DNA of 64,000 nucleotides from Cryobacterium sp. PH29-G1 (GCF_030063365.1 NZ_JASISY010000009.1:1-64000), one strand, 5' to 3'; positions 46,001-54,679 are shown, counted from the first letter of the stretch. Numbers and translations: made by a program. The notes: generated by a model not told the origin, from the sequence alone.

Positions 46001-47047
46001 TCGATGACCCGATGGAACGAGCTGCGGATGACGCAGCAGCCGCTGATCGGTACCCGCGTCGAATTGCGCCTCAACGACCCGATGGACTCGCAGGTCGGCC
46101 GCAAGCTCGCGGCGACCTTGCGCGCTAACCAGCCCGGGCGCGCGTTGACCGACGGCGGACTATTCGCGCAGATCGCGCTGCCGGTTCTGGAGGACACCGC
46201 CGACGAACTCATCGGTGTCGAGCTGGAGGCGCTCGCCGTGCGGTCCTCGCACAGCTGGAATGGACCCTCGGCGGCGCCCATCCGCTTGCTGCCGGAGCGC
46301 TTCTCCCGACGGGAACTCCCCGACGCGCTGGATTCTCCGGACGAACTGCCCATCGGGCTGCGGCAGGACACCATGGAACCGGCGTTCCTGGACCTCGCCG
46401 GCCGCGACCAGCACGTGCTCGTGTTCGGTGACCACGCCTCGGGCAAGTCCAACTTTCTGCTCGGCGTTATTCACGGGCTGACCGAGCGGTACACACCCGA
46501 CGAACTGGTCATCGGCGTCATGGACGTGCGCGGCGCGCTCTCCAACGCCTGCGACGACGACTACCTCGGCGGTTCGGCCGAGTCCGGCGTTGCCGCGCGC
46601 ACCCTGTCGACCGCAATCGCTGAGGAGCTCACGAGACGGCAGAATTCGGCCGACCGTTCCGTGGGTCCGCGCATTGTCATTATCGCCGACGACCTCGACG
46701 TTCTCGCCTCAGGAGGCACCGAACCGTTGAACCCGCTGTTGGCGTTTTTGCCGAGCGCCCGCGAACTGCGGCTGAACGTCATCGTGACCCGGCCGGTCGC
46801 CGGCGCCACCCGTGCACTGTACGACGTGGTGCTGCAGTCGCTGCGCGACACCGGTGCAACGACCCTGATCCTCTCGGGCGAGCGCTCGGAAGGCCAGATC
46901 TCCCCCGGCGTGTACGCCGAGCAGATGACGCCGGGTCGCGGCCGACTCGTGCGTCGCGGCGACCGCGCCCGGATCGTGCAAATCGTTGATGCCGCGGCGA
47001 ACGAGGTTGCGCACAGCCCGGTCGAAGCGATCGAGGTGCCCGCATGA
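43082..47047 (+). CDS. eccC: T7SS FtsK/SpoIIIE-type ATPase EccC
   Basis: 1,321 residues. Two N-terminal membrane helices (about 45-90) are followed by three FtsK/SpoIIIE ATPase domains. P-loops are GATGSGKSELL near 490 (intact, with Walker B LLIVIDEFGE), GAPQSGRSMFL near 835 (Lys changed to Arg) and GDHASGKSNFL near 1115 (intact). This is the fused EccCa-EccCb form that recognises WXG100 substrates and drives export. A long in-frame extension 5' of the ATG at 43082 was rejected because it overlaps the preceding gene. Coupled at both ends. Confidence 0.95.
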   Translation: MTLKLVHRPTRVTRPLQRPELELISPPPAMQDGAQGGFPVQALIPVLGAGTSVIMMVTLRGQALFMVIGALILIVAIVGGLAMALTQRGNAARTRRVQRERYLDYLEVLRARMRRTGKDTRATASLLNPDPAALIELVRDPGRLWERRRHHDDFLQPRLGLGDVPWFNLSVPAEPNPVQPFDPILAGEAGQVTAHYSMVRGMPVTLNLDGAGTVAIIGERADAVQAARALILQLAALHAPDDVRMAIAYPPSAASDWAGVDLLPHFVDEATFDGPIPARRVASDADALRKVLGQELGDRAQLAATAKRSSGRSGGAENSRLIVFIDDYGHVASALPVPDADLSPTDLQITMVHLLSDRLHEPSDVTVRMTVADGAAEITDARADASGQVLVQKTELDKISGALFETVARMLTPLRLSLTRQDEVESARAVDIAELLGIGSIAGFDTQEAWEPRSPRDFLRVPIGLDDFGDPVLLDLKESAQLGMGPHGLCIGATGSGKSELLRTLILALALSHGPDDVSMVLVDYKGGAAFAPFAGLPHVAGIIDNLADDPQLTQRARVSIAGEVVRRQKLLKDADNAPSITHYRAVQATRPDLPPLPHLLIVIDEFGELLAAEPDFVDLLLTIGRIGRSIGVHLLLSSQRIESGKLRGLETYLSYRVGLRTFSASESAIVLDTPDAFHLPAIPGYAYLKVDTSVYRRFRSGYVSGPAATDMSPADDAATAVRLEARPLPLYNGLGRRDDTETAEEALARPGTGRVLVDAAVDELRGAARPVAPVWLAPLPERFALSRVLTDEPVTTMHVPMGLLDEPEKQRQDPWMVDLTSSGGHLVIFGAPQSGRSMFLRTMAASLALTHTPRQVSVYAMDFTGSGLTRINGFPHVGGVATRSNPDRLRRLLEELGSMLNMRERLFADRGIDSLPTLRSLHAAGSIPELVSADIVLLIDGFGALRTEFEEFEPALYDLLQRGSSFGVHVVLSMTRWNELRMTQQPLIGTRVELRLNDPMDSQVGRKLAATLRANQPGRALTDGGLFAQIALPVLEDTADELIGVELEALAVRSSHSWNGPSAAPIRLLPERFSRRELPDALDSPDELPIGLRQDTMEPAFLDLAGRDQHVLVFGDHASGKSNFLLGVIHGLTERYTPDELVIGVMDVRGALSNACDDDYLGGSAESGVAARTLSTAIAEELTRRQNSADRSVGPRIVIIADDLDVLASGGTEPLNPLLAFLPSARELRLNVIVTRPVAGATRALYDVVLQSLRDTGATTLILSGERSEGQISPGVYAEQMTPGRGRLVRRGDRARIVQIVDAAANEVAHSPVEAIEVPA

Positions 47048-47634
47048 CCGTGGCGCAGGCACCGCTGCACATCGTCGTCTCAGGAACGGCCGGCGGGGTT
47101 GGCACAACAACGATCACCGCGCTGATCTACGATCTGCTCGGATCGATGCCGGGGGGCGCGCCGACGCTGGCGGACCACTCGTCGGGGCAGCTGGGCATCC
47201 GCTTGCCGCACGGAGATAGTGCGCCGCGGATCGACAATATCGGGGTGCACGACCTCGGCCCGCACGCCGACGGCGAGGGACTCGACCTGGTCGAATCGGT
47301 CACGACCCTCGCCGTTATCGTCACCGCGAACACGCCGCTGGGCCTTGCAGGGGCGGAACGAACCCTCGCCACGATCGGCGCCCGGTACGGCGCGGCCGGA
47401 CTCGCCCGGGTTACCGTCGTCGCCGTCGGAGTGTTCGGACCGGCGCGCACCCGGCGCCTGATCGCGCGCCTGCACACGGCGCGGGGGCGCGGCAGTCTCA
47501 TCGTCGTACCGACCGACCCGGCGCTGGCCGGGTCGGGGCCGATTCCCCTGCACCAGCTCAATCGGCGCACGCTCGCCGCGGTGGCCGAACTCGGCGTGCA
47601 CCTGCGCATGCAGATCGGGCTCTATCGGAGGTAG
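47044..47634 (+). CDS. Second ParA-like T7SS protein with altered P-loop
   Basis: 196 residues. The start HIVVSGTAGGVGTTTITALIY resembles the deviant Walker A of MinD/ParA proteins, but the lysine of GKTT is Thr (GTTT). Later segments TTLAVIVTANTPLGLAGA and VTVVAVGVFGPARTRRLI fit the same fold. It overlaps eccC by four bases and is the last gene of the operon. Together with the ParA-like gene before eccC it brackets the motor; both lack the catalytic Lys. Confidence 0.7.
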   Translation: MTVAQAPLHIVVSGTAGGVGTTTITALIYDLLGSMPGGAPTLADHSSGQLGIRLPHGDSAPRIDNIGVHDLGPHADGEGLDLVESVTTLAVIVTANTPLGLAGAERTLATIGARYGAAGLARVTVVAVGVFGPARTRRLIARLHTARGRGSLIVVPTDPALAGSGPIPLHQLNRRTLAAVAELGVHLRMQIGLYRR

Positions 47635-47719
47635 GGGTGGCGACGTGCGTCCGCTCAACCCTGGGTACCGTTTTCGGATGTGGGTCGCCGGTCGGCCGCG
47701 CAGCGCCTAGCGTTAAGCC

Positions 47720-49027
47720 ATGGCCATTTCTCCTCTTGTCGAGCCCGTCGAACGGCTCAGCGCCGCCGAATCCGTGCGCACTGCCCGCCAGCGTCGTCTG
47801 CCCCAGCTCAACGAGCTCGGCCAGCGCCGCCTCGCCAACGCTCGGGTGCTCGTGCTCGGCGCCGGTGGTCTCGGCTCCCCCGCCCTGCTCTACCTCGCTG
47901 CGGCCGGCGTGGGAACCATCGGCATTGTCGACGGTGACGACGTGGAACCGAGCAACCTGCAGCGGCAGATTGCCCACGGGCAAGCAGATGTCGGCCGGCC
48001 CAAGGTGGACAGCGCCGCCGAGCGCATCGCCGAGATCGCCCCGGAAACCACGGTCGTGCGGCACGCCGAACGCCTCGTTGCGAGCAACGCGGCCGAGATC
48101 CTCGGCGGCTACCACGTGGTCATCGACGGCACCGACAACTTTCCCACCCGGTTTCTCGTCAACGATACCTGCGCGCGGCTCGGGTTGCCGCTGGTGTGGG
48201 CATCCGTTCTGCGGTTCGACGCTCAGCTCTCGGTGTTCTGGGCCACGCCGCCGGCCGACTCGGGAATCACCGGCGTGCACCTGCGCGACCTGTTTCCGAC
48301 GCCGCCGGCCGAGGGCGCGGTGCCCAATTGCGCCGACGCCGGTGTTCTCGGCGCGCTGTGCGGCCAGGTCGGGTCGCTCATGGCCACCGAAACCATCAAG
48401 CTCATCACCGGAATTGGTTCACCGCTGATCGGTCGTGTGCTCGTCATCGATGCCCTGTCGGGCCGGTTCAGCGAGATTCCGCTGCTGGGCACCGGCATAG
48501 CGGCCGAGCCGACCGGCGCGGAAGTAGCCGCCAACGCAGCCGCCCTCGAAGCCGACAACGCGGCCGATGCCGCGAGCGCTGCCGCGGTGTCCGGCGTCGA
48601 ACTCGTCGACCGCCTCGCCGCTTTGCGTGCGGGCACCGACAGCTTTCTCGTCGTGGACGTGCGCGAGCCGAGCGAACACGCCGAAAGCTCGATTCCCACG
48701 GCCAAATTGCTGCCCATCGGGGAGCTTTTGACCGAGGGAGTACTTTCGGACAGCGCCCGTGCATCGCTGCCCGAGGACACCCCGCTGATCGTGCACTGCC
48801 ACGCCGGTGGCCGTGCCGCCCGGGCCGCCGCCGCACTGCTCGAGGCCGGATTCACCGACGTTTCGGTACTCACCGGAGGAATCGTCGAGTGGGATGACCT
48901 CGTCACGGCCGGGCGCGCGCCCGGGGTCGGCAGCCACTGGGCGTCGCTCGAGCCCGCCACAACCGGGCGGCATGCGTCCGCACGCGATGACTCCGGCAGC
49001 GCCGGCCCGTCCGACACCCTGGTTTAG
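47720..49027 (+). CDS. moeZ: Adenylyltransferase/sulfurtransferase MoeZ (ThiF-rhodanese)
   Basis: 435 residues. The ThiF/MoeB domain (about 1-260) has the nucleotide-binding VLVLGAGGLGSPALLYLAAAG and the DGTDNFPTRFLVND block; the C-terminal rhodanese domain has the active-site loop HCHAGGRAA (Cys near 360). It activates MoaD with AMP and loads sulfur on its C-terminal glycine for molybdopterin synthesis. The zinc CxxC pairs of E. coli MoeB are not apparent, as in other MoeZ proteins. A linker rich in Ala and Asp joins the domains. First of the Moco operon, four bases before moeA. Confidence 0.93.
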   Translation: MAISPLVEPVERLSAAESVRTARQRRLPQLNELGQRRLANARVLVLGAGGLGSPALLYLAAAGVGTIGIVDGDDVEPSNLQRQIAHGQADVGRPKVDSAAERIAEIAPETTVVRHAERLVASNAAEILGGYHVVIDGTDNFPTRFLVNDTCARLGLPLVWASVLRFDAQLSVFWATPPADSGITGVHLRDLFPTPPAEGAVPNCADAGVLGALCGQVGSLMATETIKLITGIGSPLIGRVLVIDALSGRFSEIPLLGTGIAAEPTGAEVAANAAALEADNAADAASAAAVSGVELVDRLAALRAGTDSFLVVDVREPSEHAESSIPTAKLLPIGELLTEGVLSDSARASLPEDTPLIVHCHAGGRAARAAAALLEAGFTDVSVLTGGIVEWDDLVTAGRAPGVGSHWASLEPATTGRHASARDDSGSAGPSDTLV

Positions 49028-49030
49028 GCC

Positions 49031-50398
49031 ATGACCGCCCCCGAACGACACGACGCGCACGCACACCTCACACCGGCCGGGCGGGCGGATGCCTGCGCGC
49101 CGGCCGCCTCCGCTCGCACCGTTGTCGAGCAACTCGCCATCGTGCTCGGCAGCGTCGCTCCGCTTCCCGCGGTGCGAGTGCCCCTCGACGCGGCCCGCGG
49201 GCTCGTGCTGGCCGAGGACGTGTTGACTGCGACCGACACGCCTCCGTTCGACAACTCGGCCATGGACGGCTACGCGGTTATCCGCGCCGACCTGCTCGGA
49301 GCTTCCGCGCAGAATCCGATCACGCTGCCCGTGGTGGCCGACCTCGCTGCCGGCACCGCGGAGAACCCGCGACTGCTGCCCGGGCAGGTCGCCCGCATCA
49401 TGACCGGCGCACCGATTCCCGATGGGGCGGATGCCGTCGTGCCGATCGAAGACACCGACCAGGGCACCGACCTGGTCGCGATCCGGCAGGCACCCGTCGC
49501 CGCAGCGCACATTCGTCGCGCCGGCGAAGACGCCCACGCTGGCGACCGGGTGCTCGCCGCGGGCAGCGTGCTGTGGCCGGCCCGGGTCGCGGCAGCGGCC
49601 AGCGCCGGAACCAGTACGGTGCTCGTACATCCCGCACCGCGTGTCGCCGTCATCTCCACCGGAAGCGAGCTCGTCACCCCGGGCAGTCCCACCCGGCGCG
49701 GACAGATTCCGGACTCCAACTCCTTTCTGCTGTCGGCGGCAGTCGCCGAAGCCGGTGGCATCCCCGTGCGGATCGGAGCCGTGCCCGACGATGACGACAC
49801 CCTGCGCGCGGTGTTGGCCGAACTGGCCGGAACGGTCGACGTAATCGTGCTCTCCGGCGGCGTGAGCGTCGGAGCGTACGACGTGGTCAAAGCCGTGTTG
49901 CAGCCGCTCGGCACCGTGCACTTCGGACCGGTGAAGATGCAACCCGGCAAACCGCAAGGGTTCGGGCGCTGGCCCGCCGGCACGCAGGGACCGCTCATCT
50001 TCGCCCTGCCCGGCAACCCGGTGAGCGCCTACGTGTCCTTCGAGGTGTTCGTGCGTCCCGCGCTGCGGCTACTGCTCGGCCAGCCCGAGCTGCACCGCCG
50101 CCAGGTCACGGCGACCGTCGTCGACGGCTGGACATCTCCGCCCGGACGCGCCCAGTACATGCCGGTCGTTGTCACGACCGGCACCGTCTTCGAGCACGCA
50201 CCGGCCGACAACCCCCGGGAAGCCAGCACGGGCGCCAGCACCGGCACCACCCGCGTCGAGGTGCGCCCGGCCTCCCGCGGCGGGTCGGGTTCGCACCTGG
50301 TCGCCGGCCTGGCGCAGGCCAACGGGCTGGCCATTATTTCTGAAGGCACGACTCAGGTTCGTGGCGGCGACCTCATCACTGTCATGCTGACATCATGA
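49031..50398 (+). CDS. moeA: Molybdopterin molybdenumtransferase MoeA
   Basis: 455 residues. It inserts molybdate into adenylylated molybdopterin. Typical blocks: [13 protein letters not shown] near 75, [72 protein letters not shown] and the [18 protein letters not shown] end of the catalytic domain. About 40 residues near the C-terminus ([12 protein letters not shown]) are unusually low in complexity. It overlaps moaC by four bases. Confidence 0.96.
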   Translation: MTAPERHDAHAHLTPAGRADACAPAASARTVVEQLAIVLGSVAPLPAVRVPLDAARGLVLAEDVLTATDTPPFDNSAMDGYAVIRADLLGASAQNPITLPVVADLAAGTAENPRLLPGQVARIMTGAPIPDGADAVVPIEDTDQGTDLVAIRQAPVAAAHIRRAGEDAHAGDRVLAAGSVLWPARVAAAASAGTSTVLVHPAPRVAVISTGSELVTPGSPTRRGQIPDSNSFLLSAAVAEAGGIPVRIGAVPDDDDTLRAVLAELAGTVDVIVLSGGVSVGAYDVVKAVLQPLGTVHFGPVKMQPGKPQGFGRWPAGTQGPLIFALPGNPVSAYVSFEVFVRPALRLLLGQPELHRRQVTATVVDGWTSPPGRAQYMPVVVTTGTVFEHAPADNPREASTGASTGTTRVEVRPASRGGSGSHLVAGLAQANGLAIISEGTTQVRGGDLITVMLTS

Positions 50399-50910
50399 CG
50401 CACACCACCGACACGACCGGCGCGGCCGTGCCCGCCCAGCTGTTCACCCATCTCGATTCGTCCGGGCAGGCCCGGATGGTCGACGTGACCGATAAGGTTC
50501 CGACCGTGCGCAGCGCCACGGCCGCCGGATTCGTGCGTTGCGGCGCCCCGGTGATCGCCGCCCTCCGCGACGGCACAGCGCCCAAGGGCGACGTGCTTGC
50601 CGTTGCGCGCATCGCCGGAATCCAGGGCGCCAAGAAGACCGCCGATCTGCTCCCGCTGGCCCACGTGATCGGCGTGCACGGCGCCGTGGTCGACCTGATC
50701 GTCGAGGATGACGGCGTGCGCATCACCGCCACCGTGCGCACCGCCGACCGCACCGGCGTCGAAATGGAGGCGTTCACCGCCGTCTCGGTCGCCGCCCTCG
50801 CCGTGGTCGATATGGTCAAGGGGCTCGATAAATCCGTCACCATCGAAAACGTGCGCCTGCTCGCCAAGAGCGGCGGCAAAAGCGGCGACTGGCTCCGCGC
50901 CGAAAGCTGA
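50395..50910 (+). CDS. moaC: Cyclic pyranopterin monophosphate synthase MoaC
   Basis: 171 residues. It converts the MoaA product to cyclic pyranopterin monophosphate, the first stable intermediate. Conserved blocks are [28 protein letters not shown] with its His, [21 protein letters not shown] and the Lys-rich KSGGKSGDW end. Length is standard. ATG overlaps the moeA stop. Its partner moaA is not in the window. Confidence 0.97.
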   Translation: MTHTTDTTGAAVPAQLFTHLDSSGQARMVDVTDKVPTVRSATAAGFVRCGAPVIAALRDGTAPKGDVLAVARIAGIQGAKKTADLLPLAHVIGVHGAVVDLIVEDDGVRITATVRTADRTGVEMEAFTAVSVAALAVVDMVKGLDKSVTIENVRLLAKSGGKSGDWLRAES

Positions 50911-50914
50911 GCGG

Positions 50915-51664
50915 ATGCTCCGGGTCGACCTCATCGTGCTCGCCGGCGGGCGCGGCAGCCGCCTCGGCGGCGCACTCAAACCCGCGGTTGAGGTCGCCGG
51001 GCGTACCCTGCTCTCCCGCGTGCTCGACGCCCGCCCGCTGGCCGAGCGGGCCGTCGTCGTCGGCCCCGCCGAAGCACGTCCGGCCGCCATCGACGGACAC
51101 GGCAATGCCGTCTCGGTTGTCTGGGCGCTCGAAGACCCTCCCTTCGGTGGCCCGGTCGCCGGTCTCGCCGCCGGCCTGGCCGCACTCGAAGCCGCACACG
51201 AAGCCGCACACGACGCCGATGCTCCCACTCGCGATGAAGCCGACGCTCTCACTCTCGGTTTAGCCGACGCTCCGACTCTCGACGAACCCGCCGGCTGGGT
51301 GCTCGTGCTCGCCTGCGATCTCCCCTTGGGAGCCGAGGCTGCCCGCACTCTCCTTGTCTGCGCATCCGCTTTGGTGCAGACCGGGGAGGCCGACAACGTT
51401 GACGGAGTGCATTTCAGTGACAACCACGGCCGCCCCCAGTGGCTCGCCGCACTCTACCGGGCACCGGCGCTTCGTGCGGCGATGGCCCGCCTCGGCGACC
51501 GGGTCGACGGTGCCAGCATGCGCATACTGCTCGAGGGGCTCCATCTCACGGCGCTCCTGGACGAATCCACAGCGAGTACTGACGTCGACACATGGGAAGA
51601 TGTGGAGAGCAGCACCGCTCGCCTGACCGGTGCACCTGACGCAGTGACCCGACCCGAGGAGTGA
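50915..51664 (+). CDS. mobA: MobA-like NTP transferase
   Basis: 249 residues. The GT-A type nucleotidyltransferase N-terminus LIVLAGGRGSRLGGALKPAVEV binds GTP or CTP, and LVLACDLPLG is the metal-binding segment. It probably makes the guanine (or cytosine) dinucleotide form of the cofactor; NarG needs bis-MGD. An Ala/Asp/Glu-rich insertion at about 92-125 (AAHEAAHDADAPTRDEADAL) interrupts the fold. ATG at 50915 follows moaC by four bases. Confidence 0.85.
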   Translation: MLRVDLIVLAGGRGSRLGGALKPAVEVAGRTLLSRVLDARPLAERAVVVGPAEARPAAIDGHGNAVSVVWALEDPPFGGPVAGLAAGLAALEAAHEAAHDADAPTRDEADALTLGLADAPTLDEPAGWVLVLACDLPLGAEAARTLLVCASALVQTGEADNVDGVHFSDNHGRPQWLAALYRAPALRAAMARLGDRVDGASMRILLEGLHLTALLDESTASTDVDTWEDVESSTARLTGAPDAVTRPEE

Positions 51665-51668
51665 CCAG

Positions 51669-51941
51669 ATGAGCTCTGCACCGCTGCCCCCCGAAGCGCT
51701 CGACGCGTGGCTCACGGCCCTCGCCGACCGGCTCCAGCTCAACCCGGCCGACGTACCCGTGGGCGACCTGCTCGATGTGGCCCGCGATGTCGCCCACAAC
51801 GTGGCCCGCCCGGCCGCACCGCTCAGCACCTTTCTGATCGGCCTCGCCGCCGCGAAAAACGGTGGAACCGGCGCCGACATTGAAGCCGCCTGTGCCGCCG
51901 CCAGCGAACTCGCCCTCGACTGGGCACCGGAAAAACTCTGA
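51669..51941 (+). CDS. DUF6457-like small Moco-operon protein
   Basis: 90 residues, helical (EALDAWLTALADRLQL, DVARDVAHNVARPAAPLSTFLIGLAAAK). Small proteins of this type, DUF6457 as I remember them, accompany mobA in actinobacteria. It lies four bases after mobA with a GAGGAG site and its stop overlaps moaD by one base. Function unknown; a partner of the dinucleotide transferase is plausible from position. Confidence 0.75.
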   Translation: MSSAPLPPEALDAWLTALADRLQLNPADVPVGDLLDVARDVAHNVARPAAPLSTFLIGLAAAKNGGTGADIEAACAAASELALDWAPEKL

Positions 51942-52180
51942 TGGCCACCCTGCGTTTCTTCGCCGGCGCCGCCGAAGCCGCCGAGGCCGATACGGCAACG
52001 CTCGATGCGAGCACGATCGGCGAATTGCGCGCCCAGCTCGGCGAGCGCTACGGCAGCGAGTTCGGGCGCGTACTCGGGCTGTGTTCCCTGCTCGTGAACG
52101 GTGCGCGCGCCACCGACGATGCGGTCACGCTCGCGTCCACCGACACGGTCGACGTGCTCCCGCCCTTCGCTGGCGGCTAA
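51941..52180 (+). CDS. moaD: Molybdopterin synthase small subunit MoaD
   Basis: 79 residues with the ubiquitin-like fold and the essential C-terminal Gly-Gly (PPFAGG) that carries the thiocarboxylate. Central segment LCSLLVNGARATDDAVTLASTDTVDVLPP is typical. It donates sulfur to precursor Z together with MoaE, which is encoded convergently 14 bp away on the other strand. Confidence 0.93.
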   Translation: MATLRFFAGAAEAAEADTATLDASTIGELRAQLGERYGSEFGRVLGLCSLLVNGARATDDAVTLASTDTVDVLPPFAGG

Positions 52181-52194
52181 CCACTCGAAGGACG

Positions 52195-52626
52195 CTACAG
52201 ACCGACCCAGGAATGGGTTCCGTCGAGTTCATATTGCTTCTTCCAGATCGGAACCTCGGCCTTCACCGACTCCACGAGGCTTTCGCAGGCCGCGAAGGCG
52301 TCACCCCGGTGCGCGCTCGCGACCGCAGCCACGAGGGCCAGATCGCCCACCTCGAGGTGTCCGATGCGGTGGCTCACTGCCAACACCACCAGCGGATGCT
52401 CCGCCCGCACCCGGTCGGCGATCTCACCGATAATGCGCCCAGCGTCGGGATGTGCGCTGTAATCCAGGCCGGTAACGCGGCCGACCGCATCCGGATCATG
52501 GTCGCGCACCTGCCCGATGAATGTGACCACGGCGCCGTGCTCCGGTCCGGACACAGCGGACACGTGCTCGCCCACGTCGAGCAGCGACTCGGTCACCCGG
52601 GCAAAATCCAGCGGGGCCGCAGCCAT
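52195..52626 (-). CDS. moaE: Molybdopterin synthase large subunit MoaE
   Basis: 143 residues. Catalytic subunit of molybdopterin synthase. Conserved blocks: VVTFIGQVRDHD, VTGLDYSAHPDAGRII, VLAVSHRIGHLEVGDLALV, HRGDAFAACESLVESVKAEVPIWKKQY with the catalytic Lys pair. ATG at 52626 overlaps the stop of the mog-like gene (TGATG). It is convergent with moaD. Confidence 0.96.
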   Translation of the reverse strand: MAAAPLDFARVTESLLDVGEHVSAVSGPEHGAVVTFIGQVRDHDPDAVGRVTGLDYSAHPDAGRIIGEIADRVRAEHPLVVLAVSHRIGHLEVGDLALVAAVASAHRGDAFAACESLVESVKAEVPIWKKQYELDGTHSWVGL

Positions 52627-53141
52627 CAGTGATCGCCGCCGTCGAGCTGGTCGATGATGTGCCGCACGAGCGGCGCGATAATGGCCACACCGTCGCGCAC
52701 CGCGCCGACCGAACCTGGCAGGTTCACCACCAGGGCACCGTTGTTGCCGACCGAATCGGCGATGCCGGCCAGGCCACGGGACAGCATCGCGGTGGGGATC
52801 GTCGCGACGCTGAGCATGCGCATCCGCTCGGAAATGCCGGGCAGTACCGTGCGTAACAGCGTGGCGGTGCCTTCGGGCGTGAGGTCACGTGCCGAAACGC
52901 CGGTGCCGCCGGTTGTCACGACGAGGCGGGCGCCGTCGCCGAGCGCGGCCGAGATCGCCCCGGCGACGCTCTCGATACCGTCGGGCACGACCCGAGGTGG
53001 CCCGCAGGGAATACCAACCTCGCCGAGCGCATCCACGGTCGCCGGACCGGATCGATCCTCACGTTCACCGCGCGAGCAGCGATCAGACACGGTGATCACG
53101 ACGGCCCCGAGTTCGGCCCCAAGCTTGAGCTGAGTTTTCAC
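52626..53141 (-). CDS. Molybdopterin adenylyltransferase (Mog/MoaB family)
   Basis: 171 residues. The MoCF-fold signature ITVSDRCSRGEREDRSGP starts near residue 15, and VVTTGGTGVSARDLTPE and LVVNLPGSVGAVRDGVAII follow. It adenylylates molybdopterin before metal insertion by MoeA. GTG at 53141 (MKTQLKLG) was chosen over an upstream in-frame start at 53213 that would add an Arg/Ser-rich stretch. Coupled to moaE. Confidence 0.92.
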   Translation of the reverse strand: MKTQLKLGAELGAVVITVSDRCSRGEREDRSGPATVDALGEVGIPCGPPRVVPDGIESVAGAISAALGDGARLVVTTGGTGVSARDLTPEGTATLLRTVLPGISERMRMLSVATIPTAMLSRGLAGIADSVGNNGALVVNLPGSVGAVRDGVAIIAPLVRHIIDQLDGGDH

Positions 53142-53192
53142 CGTTCCACAGTACCGCGGCCCGCTGGGCGGCGCCCGGCTCCCCCACGAGAA

Positions 53193-53217
53193 GCGGATGC
53201 CGCTAACCGGCATCCGC
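53193..53217. other. Perfect hairpin from paired GCGGATGCC motifs
   Basis: GCGGATGCCG and CGGCATCCGC form a 10-bp stem around CTAAC in the divergent gap between mog and narK. It is built from the window's most over-represented 9-mer in inverted orientation. No T-run follows; it might be a terminator-like or regulatory structure in the narK leader. Confidence 0.55.
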
Positions 53218-53339
53218 GTGCGCCGAAATCATTTGTCACGGTGTTTGCGCCATGCACCGCGGTCGGGAAGCGAACAAGCTGGCTGCGCAGCACAGCTAAA
53301 CCATCGGGCCCCTGCCCGACCAAACAGCCGAGGAACCCC

Positions 53340-54665
53340 ATGTCACCCGTCTCACCACCACGCGTCGTCACCACGCTGAAGCCGGACCTCTCGAACTGGG
53401 ATCCGGAACACGAAGAAACGTGGGATTCGCACCTCGCCTGGCGCACCCTGTGGATCACCACGTTCAGCATGACCCTCGCGTTCGCGGCCTGGTACCTGGT
53501 CAGCGCGATCGCTCCGCGGCTCAATGACATCGGGTTCGACCTCAGCACCAGCCAGCTGTATTGGCTCGTCGCCCTGCCCGGGCTCGCCGCTGGGATGCTC
53601 CGGCTCGTGTTCATGTTTCTGCCGCCGATTCTCGGCACCCGCACACTCGTCGTCCTGGCCAGTGCGCTGCTCCTGCTGCCGATGATCGGCTGGACGCTCG
53701 TCGCCCGAGACACCTCAACCCCGTACTGGGTACTGCTCGCACTCTCGTTCGCCGCGGGTGTCGGCGGTGGCAGCTTCTCGGGGTTCATGGCTTCGACCAG
53801 CTATTTCTTTCCCAAGCGCCTCGCCGGAACCGCCCTGGGTCTGCAGGCGGGGCTCGGCAACTTCGGCATCGGACTGATTCAGTTACTCACCCCGTGGGTG
53901 GTTGGTTTCGGCCTGCTCGGCACCGCAGCCCTAACCCCGGAGAGCGACTCCAACGGCGAATTGGTCTGGCTACACAACGGCGGACTCGTACTCGTGCCCT
54001 GGGTGCTCCTCGCGATCATCCTCGCCCTCGTCTTTCTGCGACGCGTGCCGATCAAGGCCAATTTTCGGCAGCAGCTCGACATCTTCAAGGTCAAGCACAC
54101 CTGGATCATGACCGCCATCTACCTGATGAGCTTCGGCGCGTTCAGCGGTCTGGCCGCGCAAATGGGCCTGATCATTCTCAACGTCTACGGCGACTTTCCC
54201 GATGCCCCCAACCCGCTCGCTTTCGCCTTCATCGGCCCGGTCCTCGGTGCCCTCGTGCGGGCGGCAACGGGGCCGCTATGCGACCGGTTCGGCGGCGCCA
54301 TCTTCACGTTCCTCGGCGGCGCGGGCATGACCGTCGGCACAATCATCACGGTGTTCTTTCTCACGCCGACGAGCGTGGATGAGTTCTACGGCTTTCTCAC
54401 GGGCATGCTCATCATCTTCTTCTTCTCCGGCCTGGCCAACGCGGGAACGTTCAAGCAGATGCCGATGATCTTCCCCAAGCGGCAGGCCGGCGGCGCGATC
54501 GGCTGGACCGCCTCGATCGCTGCCTTCGGACCGTTCATTGTGGGCATGGCCCTCACCGCGATGAGCCCGACCGCGTTCTTCGTCGGCTGCGCCGTGTTCT
54601 GCCTGTTTTGCACCGGTCTGGCCTGGTTCTACTACGCCCGCCCCGGTGCACCCAACCCGAGCTGA
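53340..54665 (+). CDS. narK: Nitrate/nitrite transporter NarK
   Basis: 441 residues with about twelve membrane helices, a major-facilitator protein. NarK blocks: SAIAPRLNDIGFDLSTSQLYWL, and the two Gly-rich nitrate signatures FAAGVGGGSFSGFMASTSYF and FFFSGLANAGTFKQMPMIF. It imports nitrate and/or exports nitrite for the NarGHI reductase. ATG at 53340 has AGGAA upstream. A GC-rich terminator with six T follows. Confidence 0.95.
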   Translation: MSPVSPPRVVTTLKPDLSNWDPEHEETWDSHLAWRTLWITTFSMTLAFAAWYLVSAIAPRLNDIGFDLSTSQLYWLVALPGLAAGMLRLVFMFLPPILGTRTLVVLASALLLLPMIGWTLVARDTSTPYWVLLALSFAAGVGGGSFSGFMASTSYFFPKRLAGTALGLQAGLGNFGIGLIQLLTPWVVGFGLLGTAALTPESDSNGELVWLHNGGLVLVPWVLLAIILALVFLRRVPIKANFRQQLDIFKVKHTWIMTAIYLMSFGAFSGLAAQMGLIILNVYGDFPDAPNPLAFAFIGPVLGALVRAATGPLCDRFGGAIFTFLGGAGMTVGTIITVFFLTPTSVDEFYGFLTGMLIIFFFSGLANAGTFKQMPMIFPKRQAGGAIGWTASIAAFGPFIVGMALTAMSPTAFFVGCAVFCLFCTGLAWFYYARPGAPNPS

Positions 54666-54679
54666 CGCTCCCGTCGCTG

